Origin: an uncultured Lachnospira sp.
GTDB lineage: Bacteria > Bacillota > Clostridia > Lachnospirales > Lachnospiraceae
Direction of reading: 5' to 3'
DNA: 6,311 nt
Assembly: GCA_947169835.1 (NCBI GenBank)
Contig: CAMVRH010000057.1
Span: 1-6,311 of the forward strand
The notes under the pieces: model-generated
What the model was told of the DNA's origin: nothing
Databases searched by the model: none
What the model saw: the letters and a program-made list of their open reading frames with translations, nothing else
Program-made: the position numbers and the translations under genes
In this document: positions 5,275 to 6,311 of the stretch, in pieces
Layout: each line of letters begins with the position of its first letter
How positions within the stretch are numbered: position 1 is the stretch's first letter

Positions 5275-6311
5275 ATGGATAACGAGAATAAAGCACCAGA
5301 ATCCAAAAATTTTATAGAGCAGATTATTGATAAAGATTTAGAAGAAGGTAGATTTGACCATGTTCAGACTAGATTTCCACCAGAACCAAATGGATATCTC
5401 CATATTGGTCACGCAAAATCAATTCTTTTAAACTATGGAATAGCCGAAGAATACAATGGCAAGTTTAATCTTCGTTTTGACGATACAAACCCTGCTAAAG
5501 AAGATGAGGAGTTTGTAGAGTCCATTAAGAATGATGTTAGATGGCTTGGAGTTGATTGGGAAGACAGATTATTCTTCTCATCAAATTACTTTGACCAGAT
5601 GTACGATGCTGCAGTTAAGCTTATCAAAAAAGGTAAGGCATATGTTTGCGATTTGACTGCAGATGAGATTAGAGAATCACGCGGCTGGGCCGAAGAGCCA
5701 GGTAAAGAGAGTCCATACAGAGACAGAAGCGTGGAAGAAAACCTTGATTTGTTTGAGAGAATGAAGAATGGCGAATTTGCTGACGGCGAAAAAGTTCTTC
5801 GCGCAAAAATAGATATGGCATCTCCTAATATGAATATGAGAGATCCAGTCATTTATCGTGTGGCTCATCTTACTCATCACAATACTGGTGACAAATGGTG
5901 CATCTATCCAATGTATGACTTTGCACATCCTATCGAGGATGCTATAGAAGGAATCAGTCATTCTATCTGCACATTAGAGTTTGAAGACCACAGACCTTTG
6001 TATGATTGGGTAGTAAATGAATTAGAATATGACCAGCCACCTCGTCAGGTAGAGTTTGCTAAACTTTATCTAACAAACGTGGTAACTGGTAAGAGATATA
6101 TCAAGCAGTTAGTAGAAGATGGAATAGTTGATGGATGGGATGATCCTAGACTTGTATCTATAGCAGCACTTCGCCGAAGAGGTTATACACCTGAGTCTAT
6201 CAGAATGTTTATTGACCTTTGTGGTGTATCAAAGAGTAATAGTTCTGTGGATTACGCAATGCTTGAGTATTGTATTCGTGAGGACTTGAATCTCAAGGCT
6301 CCTAGATACAT
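5275..6311 (+). CDS. glnS: Glutaminyl-tRNA synthetase (3'-truncated by window)
   Basis: The enzyme charges tRNA-Gln with glutamine using ATP in the cytoplasm. The first 345 codons are visible, and the frame is open to the window end. Full GlnRS is usually about 550 residues, so the anticodon-binding beta-barrels are mostly missing. Seen in order: the class I signature [17 protein letters not shown] (34-50, HIGH at 43-46), [19 protein letters not shown] (66-84), [20 protein letters not shown] (211-230), [14 protein letters not shown] (232-245) and [21 protein letters not shown] (within 287-307), then [15 protein letters not shown] and the DFAHP region fit GlnRS rather than GluRS. The KMSKS loop is TGKR (271-274) where E. 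coli has MSKR. Start: ATG 5275, with GGAGG at 5266-5270 and a short 4-nt spacer. It is transcribed from its own promoter. Confidence 0.95.
   Translation, partial: MDNENKAPESKNFIEQIIDKDLEEGRFDHVQTRFPPEPNGYLHIGHAKSILLNYGIAEEYNGKFNLRFDDTNPAKEDEEFVESIKNDVRWLGVDWEDRLFFSSNYFDQMYDAAVKLIKKGKAYVCDLTADEIRESRGWAEEPGKESPYRDRSVEENLDLFERMKNGEFADGEKVLRAKIDMASPNMNMRDPVIYRVAHLTHHNTGDKWCIYPMYDFAHPIEDAIEGISHSICTLEFEDHRPLYDWVVNELEYDQPPRQVEFAKLYLTNVVTGKRYIKQLVEDGIVDGWDDPRLVSIAALRRRGYTPESIRMFIDLCGVSKSNSSVDYAMLEYCIREDLNLKAPRY

Overview
The window is an AT-rich, densely coding stretch of a Gram-positive chromosome. All genes are on the + strand. Protein sequence style points to the class Clostridia, most likely the family Lachnospiraceae. 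The reasons are an archaeal/eukaryotic-type aspartate-semialdehyde dehydrogenase, the 'iron-sulfur scaffold + GGGtGRT' gene pair, a Cps2A-like LCP protein with three N-terminal membrane segments, and a glutaminyl-tRNA synthetase with a TGKR version of the KMSKS loop. This placement rests on remembered family resemblance, not on a search. No mobile element, tRNA, rRNA or CRISPR array is visible, and no gene-free stretch exceeds about 170 bases.

Layout: (1) 1-842, the 3' three quarters of asd (aspartate family amino acids / diaminopimelate), closed by a GNRA-loop terminator at 857-891. (2) A two-gene unit: a NifU/IscU-like protein (1014-1706) and a GGGtGRT protein (1719-2729). It has a possible promoter at 925-953 and a terminator at 2743-2778. 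The function of this pair is not established. (3) An LCP (LytR-CpsA-Psr) envelope protein (2807-4393) in which two normally conserved arginines are replaced. (4) A short secreted 3D-domain peptidoglycan hydrolase candidate (4518-5135). Its control region has a perfect consensus promoter, a textbook match to the WalR (YycF) box just upstream of the -35, and a 10-bp inverted repeat running from the -10 to the Shine-Dalgarno. It ends in a long terminator hairpin at 5153-5210. (5) The 5' 345 codons of glnS behind its own strong promoter, cut by the window end.

The genes form separate transcription units rather than one pathway. asd and glnS are housekeeping. The LCP and 3D proteins both act on the cell wall (glycopolymer attachment and peptidoglycan cleavage), and the putative WalR site fits the role of WalRK in wall turnover.

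The two observations most worth following are the scaffold/GGGtGRT pair, which is conserved but functionally obscure, and the compact control region at 4401-4517. There, read-through RNA and promoter-initiated RNA would fold differently around the ribosome binding site.
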